Assembly (NCBI RefSeq): GCF_016019955.1
Contig: NZ_JAECRZ010000016.1
Location: 1 to 64,000 of the forward strand
DNA: 64,000 nucleotides
Direction of reading: 5' to 3'
Origin: Thiosulfatihalobacter marinus
Lineage (GTDB): Bacteria > Pseudomonadota > Alphaproteobacteria > Rhodobacterales > Rhodobacteraceae
The position numbers and the translations under genes are program-made. Shown one piece after another: positions 51,109 to 60,126 of this stretch (positions within the stretch are counted from its first letter, which is position 1; every line of letters starts with the position of its first letter). The notes under the pieces were generated by a model, which was given only the letters and a program-made list of their open reading frames with translations, ran no database searches and had not been told where the DNA came from.

Positions 51109-51866
51109 CGGAAGCGGAGCGGCCCGTCTCGGATGCGAGCGCGGCCGACCCAGCGCTCGAGGGTCTCCCCGACGCTTATTCCGACTGGCGCCGCAGCACG
51201 CTCGGCCGGATCACGGACGCGCTCGAGTAGCGTCTCCTGATTGACCGGATCGGCCCGGTCCGCGGCGTGCGCATCCTCGATGTCGGCTGCGGTGACGGCG
51301 TGCTGGCCACCCGGCTCGCACAGGACGGCGCACGGGTCGCAGGCCTCGATACCTCGGCAGACATGATCGCCGCCGCACGCCGCCGGGCGGAAGCCGCGGG
51401 TGTCGAGATCGATCTGGTGGAAGGGGATGCTGGCGGCCTTCCATTCCCCGCAGGGCACTACGATTGCGTCGTGTCGGTCGCCACGCTCTGCTTCGTCGAC
51501 GATCCGCGCTCGACGATCCGGGAAATGACGCGCGTGCTCAAACCCGGCGGTCGGCTGTTCCTCGGCGAGCTCGGTCGCTGGAACCTCTGGGCGGCGCAGC
51601 GCCGCGTCAAGGGCTGGCTCGGCTCGAAGCGCTGGAGTGGAGCGCATTTCCGGAGCCGGGGCAATCTGATCGACATAGCGACCGAGGCGAGGCTCACGGA
51701 CGCCACCGTCACCGGCACCGTCTTCTACCCGCCGTTCGGATGGGCCGCGAAGGTCATGGCGCCGATCGATCCGTGGTTCGGACGCTGGACAACGCTGGGC
51801 GCGGCATTTCTGGTGGTGAGCGCGACCAAAATCCCAAAGATAACACCAGAAACGGAGCCGTCATGA
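51105..51866 (+). pseudogene. SAM-dependent methyltransferase with in-frame amber codon
   Basis: Starting at TTG 51105 (overlapping the desulfurase stop), the frame reads TEAERPVSDASAADPALEGL ... LGRITDALE and meets TAG at 51228-51230. The same frame then continues with RLLIDRIGPVRGVRILDVGC (SAM motif GCGDG), LPFPAGHYDCVVSVATLCFV and a LKPGGRLFLGELGRWNLW stretch, to the stop at 51866. A CGG/CAG/GAG-type codon changed to TAG is likely. A shorter protein could start internally but would lack the first 40 residues. Its stop overlaps the phosphorylase ATG. Confidence 0.7.
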
Positions 51867-52657
51867 CCAAACGAGAAGGCCAGACGCCGCCGATCCTTGC
51901 CGACAAGCATCACGACTCGCCATCGGCCTTTACGCCCGAGAGTCTGTTGCGTGAGGCGCGCCGCCAGAAAGGTGCCGATGCCGTCGCAGTGCCTGAAGTT
52001 TGCCTGCTCGACCCCGACGGCGACATCGTGCGCCAGATCCGCGCTGAGGGTCGCGCGCGGCGGCATGAAGGATGGGTCTGTTACCACACCGACATGTGGG
52101 TGTTCGACCTGAATGGCCACGAGATCGGCGTGGTCGGCTGCGCCGTCGGCGCTTCCTTCGCCGTGCTCGTCGCCGAGGAGATGTTCGCCTCGGGATGCGA
52201 ACTCCTGATCAGCGTCACCTCGTCGGGGCAGATCATGCCGCAAGGCGCGCCGCCGTATTTCATCCTGATCGACCGGGCGCTCCGCGATGAGGGCACGAGC
52301 TACCATTACCTTGCGCCATCTGACTGGAGCGCGGCACCCGAAGAAATCCTTGCGCGACTCGATGGCGCGTTCGCGGACGGCCCCCGCGTGCTGACCGGCG
52401 CGACTTGGACAACCGATGCCCCGTTCCGCGAGACCGAAACCGCCATCGCCGCGGCGCGGGCACGTGGCATCCTCGCCGTCGAAATGGAGGCGGCCGGGCT
52501 CTATGCCTTCGCAATAGCGCGAGGTCGGGCGGTCATCTGCCTCGCCCATGTGACCAACCAGATGGGGACTATCGAGGGCGACTTCGAAAAGGGCGAGGCG
52601 AACGGGACAGCCGATGCCTTCGCGGTCGTGTCGCTGATTGCTGCGCGGCTCAACTGA
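51863..52657 (+). CDS. Nucleoside phosphorylase-family protein
   Basis: A 264-residue member of the PNP/UDP phosphorylase superfamily. GCAVGASFAVLVAEEMFASG and LAVEMEAAGLYAFAIARGRA are the phosphate/nucleoside-binding patterns. Enzymes of this family split nucleosides, methylthioadenosine or S-adenosylhomocysteine. Being last in an operon with a methyltransferase and sulfur-relay genes, it may recycle a by-product, but that is inference. It is followed by a strong terminator hairpin. Confidence 0.8.
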   Translation: MTKREGQTPPILADKHHDSPSAFTPESLLREARRQKGADAVAVPEVCLLDPDGDIVRQIRAEGRARRHEGWVCYHTDMWVFDLNGHEIGVVGCAVGASFAVLVAEEMFASGCELLISVTSSGQIMPQGAPPYFILIDRALRDEGTSYHYLAPSDWSAAPEEILARLDGAFADGPRVLTGATWTTDAPFRETETAIAAARARGILAVEMEAAGLYAFAIARGRAVICLAHVTNQMGTIEGDFEKGEANGTADAFAVVSLIAARLN

Positions 52658-52722
52658 TCGGCGCGATCATCAACTGCCAACCGCAGCGGTGATTTCAAAC
52701 TACTTTAAAAACAATGACTTCG

Positions 52723-52928
52723 GGTGGAGAAGGTTCGACACCAGTCGCGTTCCCTCCGCCACTTGCCCTCGCGAAAGCGTTCTCCCGATCCGGCTCCGGC
52801 CGGATTTTTCCGTTGTTTTCGAGGGTTATGCGGGAGGGGCTGTTAACCGGGCTGCGCCCCGAAGGGCGCGCATGCGTTCTCTCCGGGCCGATATTCTCCG
52901 GACCTGTTAACCGCGCGCGGTCCGGTTT
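52723..52928. repeat. Imperfect direct repeat, copy A
   Basis: This stretch begins GGTGGAGAAGGTT, contains CCTCCGCCACTTGCCC, the terminator hairpin and GTTCTCTCcGGgCCGA, and ends near GGACCTGTTAAC. The same landmarks in the same order occur at 63744-63944. The CTCCGCCA motif resembles the 3' end of a tRNA-Ser gene, but no tRNA folds here. The two copies bracket the prophage B/copper segment. Confidence 0.7.
52788..52809 (+). terminator. Rho-independent terminator after the sulfur operon
   Basis: ATCCGGC (52788-52794) pairs with GCCGGAT (52799-52805) around a four-base loop and is followed by a run of five T. It lies about 130 bases past the nucleoside phosphorylase gene. A near-identical hairpin occurs in the second repeat copy at 63809-63829. 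Confidence 0.65.
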
Positions 52929-55355
52929 AGCCGATCAAGGTCGTGATAATTAGTGGTTTTGGGTCGCAAATCATGCGTAACCGTTGTGGAAGCCGTATCC
53001 GTGCCGCAAGGAACTGGCGTCGAACTCTGTGATGGTTAGGGCAAGTAATCGAATGCATTCGCGCTTTCATACAGAGCCTTGATGGTTGTCGCGGTAGAGA
53101 CCGACGCGCGCGTCGCGGCTTCCTTCAGGTCCAGAACACGGAACTTGTCGCCGATCTTTGCAACGGCCTCGATCCGACGATACTGATCGCCGAAGCGTTC
53201 TGCGTACTGCGCCAGCCCCTTGAGCTTCGGCATCGCGTCGCCGAACTGAATGCCGTGCGGATCGACGATATCGGCGACGGCGGTCCCATCGTCCTGCTGA
53301 ACGAAAAATACGAAGTCGGGCCGGACGATCTTTGGTTCGCCACCATCCTCGTAAATGATGCCAAGCGAGTCCTGGCTGGCGCGCGACGGGTTCCGGTACC
53401 ACGCGATGGCCCCCGCCCGCGCGAGTTCGGATTTCACGACTTCACCTTCCCATGAATTGAAGTCCTCGGGGAACATCCCATGCTCATCGCACAGCATGTG
53501 CCGCTCGAACGATGGCAGCGGCGTCTCTGAGCCGTTCGCCTCCCGGATCGTCGTCGGCTGCATCCAAGACGTCGGACGAGCCAGGTCCACATCCATGGGG
53601 TTCGCGCTCATCTCCCGGATCTGGCGATACACGTCCTGACGCTCGTCGGAGAGATTCTTGATGTCGACCCGGAAGCGAGTGAGCCATTGGTTCGCGAGTT
53701 TCTCGGCCTCAGCCTCAAGTGTCTCTCGGATGCCGGGAACCAATCCCAGAGCGCCAATCGTGACGTGCGCATCGATGAGAGCGGCCTCCATGTCGTCCGC
53801 ATCGCCTTCGCTCCGCGCCAGGTAGTCGCTGTACGACGTCGCGAGATCCGGACTGATCGCACGGCCCGCCCTGCGATATGCGTCTTCGATCACGGCGTAG
53901 TCCGCTTCCTCGAGGAAGTCGTCGAACGACATGCCGCCGCCTTTCAGGTCGGCCTTCAGGCTCTTGCCTTCGACTGTCAGGACCGATTTGCGGGCAGTCT
54001 CGATTTCCGCCTTGTAGCGCGCTCTGGCGCCATCGAGCACTTTGTGCATTTCGGCATGAGCAGCCTTGCCAGCGTCCTCGAGCAGGCCATCCACGGCCAG
54101 CTCATGCGCCAGCGATGTCAGCCGCTTGACGGGACGGGCATGCCGCTTCGGCAGGGATTGGGATGGCAGCGAGAGCAGCTTGTCCCAAACCGCCTCCGGG
54201 ATCGCAGGATTGGGCTTCAACTCGACGGGGTTGATCAGCACGCGGCGACCCGGCAGGTCATCGCCGCCGTCCCCACCGGACATCAGCGCCTTGGCGACGT
54301 CCTTGACCGAGGCTTCGTCGAAGAACGGGAGCAGGCAATCGACCGAGTTCAGTCGTTCATTGCCCGGGATCCGCCGCGCCAGTGGTGTGCGCACCATGCG
54401 CCCCAGCAGCTGCGTTAGGTGCGTCTTGTGGGCTACAAGATTCCAAATGGTTACGGGACTTCTTGTTCCGAATGCGTCTGCAAATTCCAATTCGAGTGCG
54501 CCCTCGGGGTCCTTGCCAACAGATACGACCTCTCCGCTCTTTAACATCTGCCTTATCCCGGCTTGCAAGTAAGAGACTGAACGAAGCCCGGTTCTCTTAT
54601 CTCTCCTTCCGAATTTTGCATGTCCGATCGCGAGATAATCTCGGAGCGACGGAGGGCTTAGACGCCACATCAATTCCTGGCCGTTCTGGTCTATCGGCCA
54701 GATTGGAAGTGTTCCTGGTGGCGAAGGCACATCCTCGGGGCGGACTTCTGGAGGCGGCGGTTCGCCGGTTGAATGGTATTCTCCCGTTTCCGCATCGATG
54801 TAAATCGGGAAGAACATCGACGGAATTCGCTGGCGGCGACTTCCCTCACCATTCCTCATTAGCCCTGCCCAGCGAACCTTTCGACCCTCGCCCTCTACTT
54901 CGCGAAGCATATCGGAACGCCAGGGTGCCACTGAGGCAGATCCGAGGAAAACGAAGTAGATGTACTCATCGACCCGACTGAAGCGCCCAGTCCGAGACGA
55001 GCCTTTCGGGTTGATCACCGAACTAACCATTTGAATCGATGCATCAGGAAACATCTGTTCAAGAAGCAGGCCGAGCCTCAAATATTCCTTCTCATCAATA
55101 GTGACGATCAGCGTGGACTCGTTCGGATTTAGAAGCTCGCGCGAAATCAATAGCCTGCGCTCAATAAAAGCCAGCCATTTCGAGTGCCGATACAGGTCCT
55201 CGGCCTCGACATAATCGTTGTTGTACTTCCAGTCCCGCGCTCCTGTATTATAGGGCGGATCGATGTAGATAGCATCAATCTTGCCACGATGGGTGTAGGT
55301 CAGCGCCTCCAGCACATGGAAGTTTTCGCCGTTGATCACCGTGTGGAACGGCTTG

Positions 55356-55437
55356 TCGCCGCCACGCAACTCGGGCTGACCGAGGCGCCGGTGATCGTGC
55401 TCGGGCATCTGACCGAAGCGCAGCGGCGGGCCTACCT
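55356..55437 (+). pseudogene. Fragment of a ParB-methyltransferase gene
   Basis: About 27 codons read AATQLGLTEAPVIVLGHLTE plus AQRRAY, matching residues 66-92 of the prophage A ParB-methyltransferase with few changes. It lies on the plus strand and is read antisense by the chimeric Mod frame. Both ends are abrupt joins. Confidence 0.75.
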
Positions 55438-55444
55438 CCTCGAG

Positions 55445-55585
55445 GAAGCCCTTGGCGAGCATTGCGCCGACCACCTTGGCGGCGGCGCCACCGCGCAGGC
55501 TCTCGGGCAGCGGCAGGGCGATGTGCTCGGGCCGCTGAGCGGCGGCGCTCAGGATCAGGGCTTGGGCGTCGGAAAGCTTGGTCAT
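55445..55585 (-). pseudogene. N-terminal fragment of a DUF3489 gene
   Basis: About 47 codons from the ATG at 55585 (MTKLSDAQALILSAAAQRPE ... AKGFLEEV) match the start of the DUF3489 protein of prophage A. The fragment then runs in frame into the ParB antisense piece and the Mod sequence, supplying a start codon and ribosome site to the chimera. Confidence 0.75.
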
Positions 55586-55700
55586 CGTCGTCTCCCGTAT
55601 CGGGGCGCGCGGGATGCGGGCCCTTCTACGAGGCCGAGCCCGCCAGTCGGCGGGCGGGACCGGGAGCGGGTCGTCTCACTCGGCGTGTTCGCCTTCGCTG

Positions 55701-55787
55701 ATCCGCACCATCGAGCGCGCCATCGCCGGGACGACCCGACCGCTGCCGATGGCCGGGCTCGCGGGCTTTAGCCGCGGGGATCGCTGA
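55701..55787 (+). pseudogene. C-terminal fragment of a GpW-like gene
   Basis: Codons read IRTIERAIAGTTRPLPMAGL then GFSRGDR and stop, overlapping the portal ATG exactly as in prophage A. The upstream side joins directly to the last codons (SEGEHAE, minus strand) of the small gene equivalent to 16217-16486, so the terminase genes were deleted between these points. Confidence 0.75.
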
Positions 55788-57358
55788 TGTCCGCGACCTG
55801 GTTCGACCACGCCATCGCCATGGTGGCGCCGCGCATGGCCGCGCGCCGCGTGATGGCGCGTCAGGCCTTCGAGACCCTGACGCGCGGCTACGATGGGGCG
55901 GCACGCGGGCGGCGCACCGAGGGCTGGCGCGCGCCGGGCTCCTCGGCCGACACCGAAATCGGCGTCGCCGGGGCGCTCTTGCGCGACCGGATGCGGGATC
56001 TGGTGCGCAACAACCCGCACGCGGCGAAGGCTGTGGCGGTGCTGGTGAACAACATCATCGGCGCGGGGATCATGCCGCGCGCCGCGAGCGGCGACGACAA
56101 GCTCGACCGCAAGGTCGACGCGCTGTTCGAGCGCTGGACGGCGGAGTGCGACGCCGACGGCCAGCTGGACTTCTATGGACTGCAGACTCTGATCTGCCGC
56201 GAGATGGTCGAGGCAGGCGAAGTGCTGGTGCGCCGCCGTCTGCGGCGGGCCAGCGATGGCCTGCCGGTGCCGCTGCAGTTGCAGGTGCTGGAGGCCGACT
56301 TCCTCGACGCCACGAAATCCGGCGCCGTCGGTTCTGGACGCCTTGTGCAGGGGATCGAGTTCGACCCTGTTGGCAAGCGCCGGGCTTACTGGCTGCACGC
56401 CGAACATCCCGGCGACGCCTATGGGGCCTTGCAGAACGGATTACAGAGCCGCCCGGTGCCCGCGAGTGAGATCGCCCATGTCTATGAAAAACAGCGCACG
56501 CAGGCGCGCGGCGTTCCCTGGGGCGCGCCAGTCATTCGGTCCTTGCGGGATCTTGATGACTATGAGGTCGCCGAACTGGTCCGCAAAAAGACCGAGGCCT
56601 GCGTCACGGCCATCGTCTTCGGCGACGACGAGGTGCAGCAGGGCATCGCGCCCTCGGTGGTCGATGCCGACGGCAACCGGGTCGAGCAGTTCGAGCCGGG
56701 GCTGATCGCCTATGCCCGCGGCGGCAAGGACATCCGCTTCAACCAGCCATCGGCGACGGGCGGCTATGGCGAATACAAGCGCGCCAGCCTGCACACGATC
56801 TCGACCGGGTTCCGGGTGCCTTACGAGTTGCTGACCGGGGACCTGTCCCAGGTCAACTATTCCTCGATCCGGGCGGGGCTCGTCGAATTCCGCCGCCAGA
56901 TCGACGCCGTGCAGTGGCAGCTCTTCATCCCGATGTTCTGCGCGCCCACCTGGCGCTGGTTCACGGAAGCGGCGTGGGCGGCGGGGCAGATCCCGTCGCC
57001 GACGGTGCCGGTCGAGTGGTCGCCGCCCAAGTTCGAGGCGGTCGATCCGCAGAAGGACGCGATGGCAAACCTGCTGTCGATCCGCTCGGGCACCATGACG
57101 CTGGCCGAAGTGATCGCGAAACAGGGCCGCAACCCGGACGCCGTGCTGGCCGAAATCGCCGCGACCAATGCCAAGCTCGATGCCCTCGGTCTCGTGCTCG
57201 ACAGCGACCCGCGCCGTGTCACCAAGACCGGCAGCGCGCAGACGAGCGATCCGGCTACCGATCCGGCCGACGACGAACCGGACACCGACGACCCGACCGC
57301 CGACGACCCGGCCGCCAACGTGGAAAATGACCCGGCGCAGGCCGACCAACAGGACTGA
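55787..57358 (+). CDS. Lambda-type portal protein, prophage B copy
   Basis: A 523-residue portal protein, full length and without lesions, roughly nine-tenths or more identical by eye to the portal at 19318-20886. Differences concentrate in the first 80 residues and in the Asp/Pro-rich tail. Intact coding potential is surprising in a remnant with no terminase or complete capsid gene; it may be recent decay, or the portal may still be expressed. Confidence 0.85.
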   Translation: MSATWFDHAIAMVAPRMAARRVMARQAFETLTRGYDGAARGRRTEGWRAPGSSADTEIGVAGALLRDRMRDLVRNNPHAAKAVAVLVNNIIGAGIMPRAASGDDKLDRKVDALFERWTAECDADGQLDFYGLQTLICREMVEAGEVLVRRRLRRASDGLPVPLQLQVLEADFLDATKSGAVGSGRLVQGIEFDPVGKRRAYWLHAEHPGDAYGALQNGLQSRPVPASEIAHVYEKQRTQARGVPWGAPVIRSLRDLDDYEVAELVRKKTEACVTAIVFGDDEVQQGIAPSVVDADGNRVEQFEPGLIAYARGGKDIRFNQPSATGGYGEYKRASLHTISTGFRVPYELLTGDLSQVNYSSIRAGLVEFRRQIDAVQWQLFIPMFCAPTWRWFTEAAWAAGQIPSPTVPVEWSPPKFEAVDPQKDAMANLLSIRSGTMTLAEVIAKQGRNPDAVLAEIAATNAKLDALGLVLDSDPRRVTKTGSAQTSDPATDPADDEPDTDDPTADDPAANVENDPAQADQQD

Positions 57359-57362
57359 CCCC

Positions 57363-58214
57363 ATGGACACGATGATCGAACTGCCGGCCATGCGCCGGTC
57401 GGCGGAGCTTGCGCCGAACACGGCCGATGCCGACAGCCGCACCGTCGAGGTGGTCTGGTCGGCCGGGGCCCGCGTCCGCCGCGCGACCTTCTTCGGCGAA
57501 CCCTATGACGAGGAACTGAGCCTCGACCCCGCCCATGTCCGCCTCGACCGGCTGAACGCGGGCGCGCCGTTTCTGAAGGTGCACGAGATCGACACGCTGG
57601 ATGCGGTGATCGGTTCGGTCGTGCCCGGTTCCGCCCGCATCGAAAACGGTCGGGGCGTTGCCCTCGTGCGCATCAGCGAGCGCGCCGATGTCGATCCGAT
57701 CTGGCGCGATATCCAGGCCGGGCACATCCGCGCGGTTTCCATCGGCTACCAGGTCCACCGTTTCGAGGTCACGAAGCCCGAGGCGGGCCGCGAGCTCTGG
57801 CGCGCGGTCGACTGGACGCCGTTCGAGGTCTCCGCCGTCGCGGTCGGCGCCGACCCGGCAGCGGGCTTCCGAGCCCAGCATCCCCTTCACGACTGCGTCC
57901 TTCACCGCCTGGACGCCCCTTCTACCACGAAAGGACCGATCCCGATGACGGACAAGACCCAGACCCCGACGAGCGACGGCGCACCGGCCACCACGCAGCC
58001 GACCGAGCCGGTCGAAACAGAGGACACCATCATGACCGAGCCGAAAGCGGCTGTGCCCGATCCGAAGGTCGCCGCCAGCGAGACGCGCGCGCAGCCGAAG
58101 ACGCAGGCAACGCCCGCGCCCGACACCGAGGCGGTCGCGACCCGCGCCCGCGAGGCCGAGCGCGACCGCGTCTCAACCATCTACGATCTGGCAGGCCGCC
58201 TGAGGGTCGGCTGA
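57363..58214 (+). pseudogene. Protease half of the protease-capsid fusion, truncated
   Basis: About 283 codons from ATG 57363 match the protease domain and linker of the prophage A capsid fusion (VHEIDTLDAVIGSVVPGSAR; AVSIGYQVHRFEV). The frame ends soon after YDLAGRL, where sequence jumps to the end of a DUF6441 gene. Prophage A has GGACGGCTTAAC at the first point and GGACGGCTGAAC at the second, so a microhomology deletion explains the join. The entire capsid domain is lost. Confidence 0.8.
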
Positions 58215-58405
58215 ACACGAAGGGCCAAGCGGTGGTGTCGCGCTCCAAGACCGGGCGCGGCAAGGTCACCGCGCCGATCTTCCTGCTCGTGCCTCAGGTG
58301 AAGTTGCCGAAGCGGCTGGACCTGGCGCGGGAAGCAGATCGGGCATTGGACTGCGTACTGGGGCTGATCGTGGCGAACTGGGTGGACGGAAAAGCCAGTT
58401 CGTGA
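58203..58405 (+). pseudogene. C-terminal fragment of a DUF6441 gene
   Basis: Codons EGRLNTKGQAVVSRSKTGRG ... PQVKLPKRLDLAREAD match the last third of the prophage A DUF6441 protein, ending at TGA 58403-58405. The fragment overlaps the end of the truncated capsid frame and couples by GTGA to the cargo gene that follows. Confidence 0.75.
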
Positions 58406-58930
58406 TCGTTTGCAGCAAGACAAAAAATCTAGTCGGGCTGAAAAGATCTATGCTTACCGCCGAAATCATCCGATCCGCACGAATGAAAATGCTTAATCGC
58501 GCGCGATCAATCCGCAATGCGGAGTTCAACAACCCGGTAGAGCGTCAGTTTACGGCAGAACAGATCCGTGAAGGAGTCGCAGCGCAACAGCTTGGGCCAT
58601 GGCTGGCGCAAAGTCTCGGTGTAAACATCACGCGTCCAGCGCTATACTCGCTTTCTGTCGAGAATGCCGGAGTTGCTCAGACGATCAGAAATGCATTTGA
58701 TGGTCTGCCGGCCGAGCAGGTGAGAGGGTACCGCCTCCCACGGCGCAATCCTGAAAGGGAAGAGCAAACGACACTGTATGTTGGTGGCTCGGAAGGCATC
58801 CGTCGTAGATTAAGAGAGCATGTCGGGTCGGCTGCAGCTGGAACTTATGCCCTGAACATGCAGCGTTGGTGCCCACAGTTTGATGGTGTGGTGACAGTCA
58901 TGGTGCAGTCGTTTTCGCCTGACACGGGTT
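58402..58930 (+). pseudogene. GIY-YIG nuclease-like cargo gene, 3' end lost
   Basis: A frame starting at GTG 58402, overlapping the DUF6441 stop by GTGA. It contains TTLYVGGSEGIRRRLREHVG and YALNMQRWCPQFDGVVTV, a GIY-YIG-like signature (LYVG...RLxxH). The first 100 residues are helical and unrecognised. After about residue 175 the frame becomes antisense to the SCO1 operon, so the true end was removed near 58920. AT content is higher than in phage genes. It occupies the same site as the MuF toxin gene in prophage A. Confidence 0.55.
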
Positions 58931-59018
58931 CTTTCGACAAAAGATCGGAGATGGCGATAGCCGCTCCCGAAACCGTCCCCGCAATTGCGACACAAGCCGC
59001 CAAAGTTCTGAGCCTCAT
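58845..59018 (-). pseudogene. Truncated secreted protein at the end of the copper operon
   Basis: An ATG at 59018 overlaps the SCO1 stop (ATGA) and opens a frame with a good Sec signal peptide (MRLRTLAACVAIAGTVSGAA, cleavage near residue 22). After about 33 residues the sequence becomes antisense to the GIY-YIG gene and stops at 58845. It is probably the start of another periplasmic gene of the copper operon, cut off at the junction near 58920. Confidence 0.45.
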
Positions 59019-59641
59019 GTCGCCCCTTCCGTTTCTCCTGCCAGCGCGCGGCGAATTTTCGGCAACGCGAATTCCCTCGGCTCGTGATAGTCGATCGTGG
59101 TGACAAACCGCCCCGTGGAGGCGAATAGGAAGACGCCCGCGGTGTGGTTCATCGTGTAATCGCCGCTCTCCGTCGCCACCCTTTCGTAGGTGGCGCGAAA
59201 GCCGTCCGCGACGCGCGCGATCTGCTCCTCCGGCCCCGTCCAGCCACGGATCGCCGGATGGAAATAGCCGACATATTCGGCCATCGTTTCGACAGTGTCG
59301 CGCTCGGGATCGACCGTGATGAAAACCACGTTCATCTCGTCGGCCTCGTCTCCCAGATCGTCGAGCCATCCCGAAATGTCCGAGAGTGTCGTCGGGCAGA
59401 CATCGGGGCAGTAGGTGAAACCGAAGAACACCATCGTCGGGCGGCCGATAAGGGTTTCCGGCCCGACCGCGTTGCCCTCATGATCCGTCAGACGGAAATC
59501 CATCTCGGTCAGGGCCATTGGCCGCTGGCCGATGGGCTCGGATCCACCTGCACCATCGACCTGCCACCAACCGACGAAGAGCATCAGGGCGACCGCCCCG
59601 ACACCGGCGACGCCATACCCCAGGATCGCCCGTCGCCGCAT
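59015..59641 (-). CDS. SCO1/SenC family copper chaperone
   Basis: A 208-residue membrane-anchored periplasmic protein. The copper-binding pair is Cys78 and Cys82 in FTYCPDVCPT, with the conserved His in YTMNHTAG. An N-terminal hydrophobic anchor (residues about 7-27) is present. SCO proteins deliver copper to cytochrome oxidase or act as thiol reductants. It overlaps the PCuAC gene stop by one base. Confidence 0.85.
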   Translation of the reverse strand: MRRRAILGYGVAGVGAVALMLFVGWWQVDGAGGSEPIGQRPMALTEMDFRLTDHEGNAVGPETLIGRPTMVFFGFTYCPDVCPTTLSDISGWLDDLGDEADEMNVVFITVDPERDTVETMAEYVGYFHPAIRGWTGPEEQIARVADGFRATYERVATESGDYTMNHTAGVFLFASTGRFVTTIDYHEPREFALPKIRRALAGETEGAT

Positions 59642-60111
59642 CAGTCCTCCGGACCCCGTGCGGCGACGCCGAGGATCGGCACTTCGACCGTCACTTCGCC
59701 CCCGTCTTCGAAAAGCAAGGTCAGCGGAAAGGTGTCCCCTTCCGTCATCGGTTCTTGCAGCCGCATCAGCATTGCATGCAGGCCGCCCGGCTCAAGCGCG
59801 ACACTCTCGCCCGGGGCGATTGCGATCTCCACCGCCGGACTCATGGAACTCACACCTCCGGCATTGGTCTTCGTCTCGTGAATTTCGGGCATCTTGGCGA
59901 GCGGTGTTGCAAGGCCGACCAACGTCACCGGCTCGTCGCCGGTGTTGCGTATTGTCATGTATGCGGCCCCGGGGCGGTTCATTCCGATGGAGGCGCGGGA
60001 CCACGCGTTCTCGACGACAACATCCTCGGCTCCGGCCAGCGCGGGCGCCGACAGCGCTCCAAATGTCAAAAGCGCGGCCAGGGCAACAGTCAAAACCTTC
60101 TTTTTCATCAA
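59641..60111 (-). CDS. PCuAC-type periplasmic copper chaperone
   Basis: A 156-residue protein with a signal peptide (MKKKVLTVALAALLTFGALS, cleavage after ALA). The copper motif H-x10-M-x21-H-x-M is recognisable: EIHET, SSM, and GLHAMLM. PCuAC hands Cu(I) to SCO1 and oxidase. The neighbour SCO1 gene agrees with this partnership. Confidence 0.85.
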   Translation of the reverse strand: MMKKKVLTVALAALLTFGALSAPALAGAEDVVVENAWSRASIGMNRPGAAYMTIRNTGDEPVTLVGLATPLAKMPEIHETKTNAGGVSSMSPAVEIAIAPGESVALEPGGLHAMLMRLQEPMTEGDTFPLTLLFEDGGEVTVEVPILGVAARGPED

Positions 60112-60126
60112 ACTGGTCTCCTCTTT

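Larger units (their letters stand above)
52658..53035. other. Intergenic region with direct-repeat copy and terminator
   Basis: No gene is seen in these 378 bases. They contain copy A of an approximately 200-bp direct repeat (52723-52928), the terminator at 52788-52809, a GC-rich hairpin around GGGCTGCGCCCCGAAGGGCG (52850-52870), and an AT-richer stretch that ends before the chimeric methyltransferase stop. Confidence 0.6.
53036..55585 (-). pseudogene. In-frame chimera: DUF3489 start, ParB antisense piece, type III Mod and Res parts
   Basis: One 849-codon frame joins unrelated parts. Residues 1-47 match the start of DUF3489 (MTKLSDAQALILSAAAQ). Residues about 50-76 are antisense to a ParB-methyltransferase fragment. 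Residues about 79-382 are a type III Mod methyltransferase (TVINGENFHVLEAL; YIDPPYNTG, residues 108-116). From about residue 385 the sequence is the C-terminal half of a type III Res subunit (HLTQLLGRMVRTPLARRI; IVRPDFVFFVQQDDG). The methyltransferase lacks its FxGxG motif and the Res part lacks Walker A and B, so activity is unlikely. Assembly error is an alternative. Confidence 0.7.
55356..58930. mobile_element. Prophage B: deletion-scarred relative of prophage A
   Basis: In the same order as prophage A, this stretch keeps pieces of the ParB-methyltransferase, DUF3489, the small minus-strand gene (last residues), GpW, a full portal, the protease half of the capsid fusion, the end of DUF6441 and a cargo gene. 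Everything between these pieces is missing. Joins occur at short matches such as GGCTGAACACG-like sequences. Sequence differs from prophage A at many silent sites, so it is an independent lysogen that decayed. Confidence 0.75.

Noticed and set aside
52723-52780. tRNA-Ser gene suggested by GGTTCGA and CTCCGCCA
   Set aside because: The T-arm does not pair and no D-arm or anticodon arm is found; at best a degenerate tail.
55184-55771. 195-codon plus-strand frame across the Mod/ParB/DUF3489 joins
   Set aside because: Only the ParB-derived stretch is real protein sequence; the rest is antisense.
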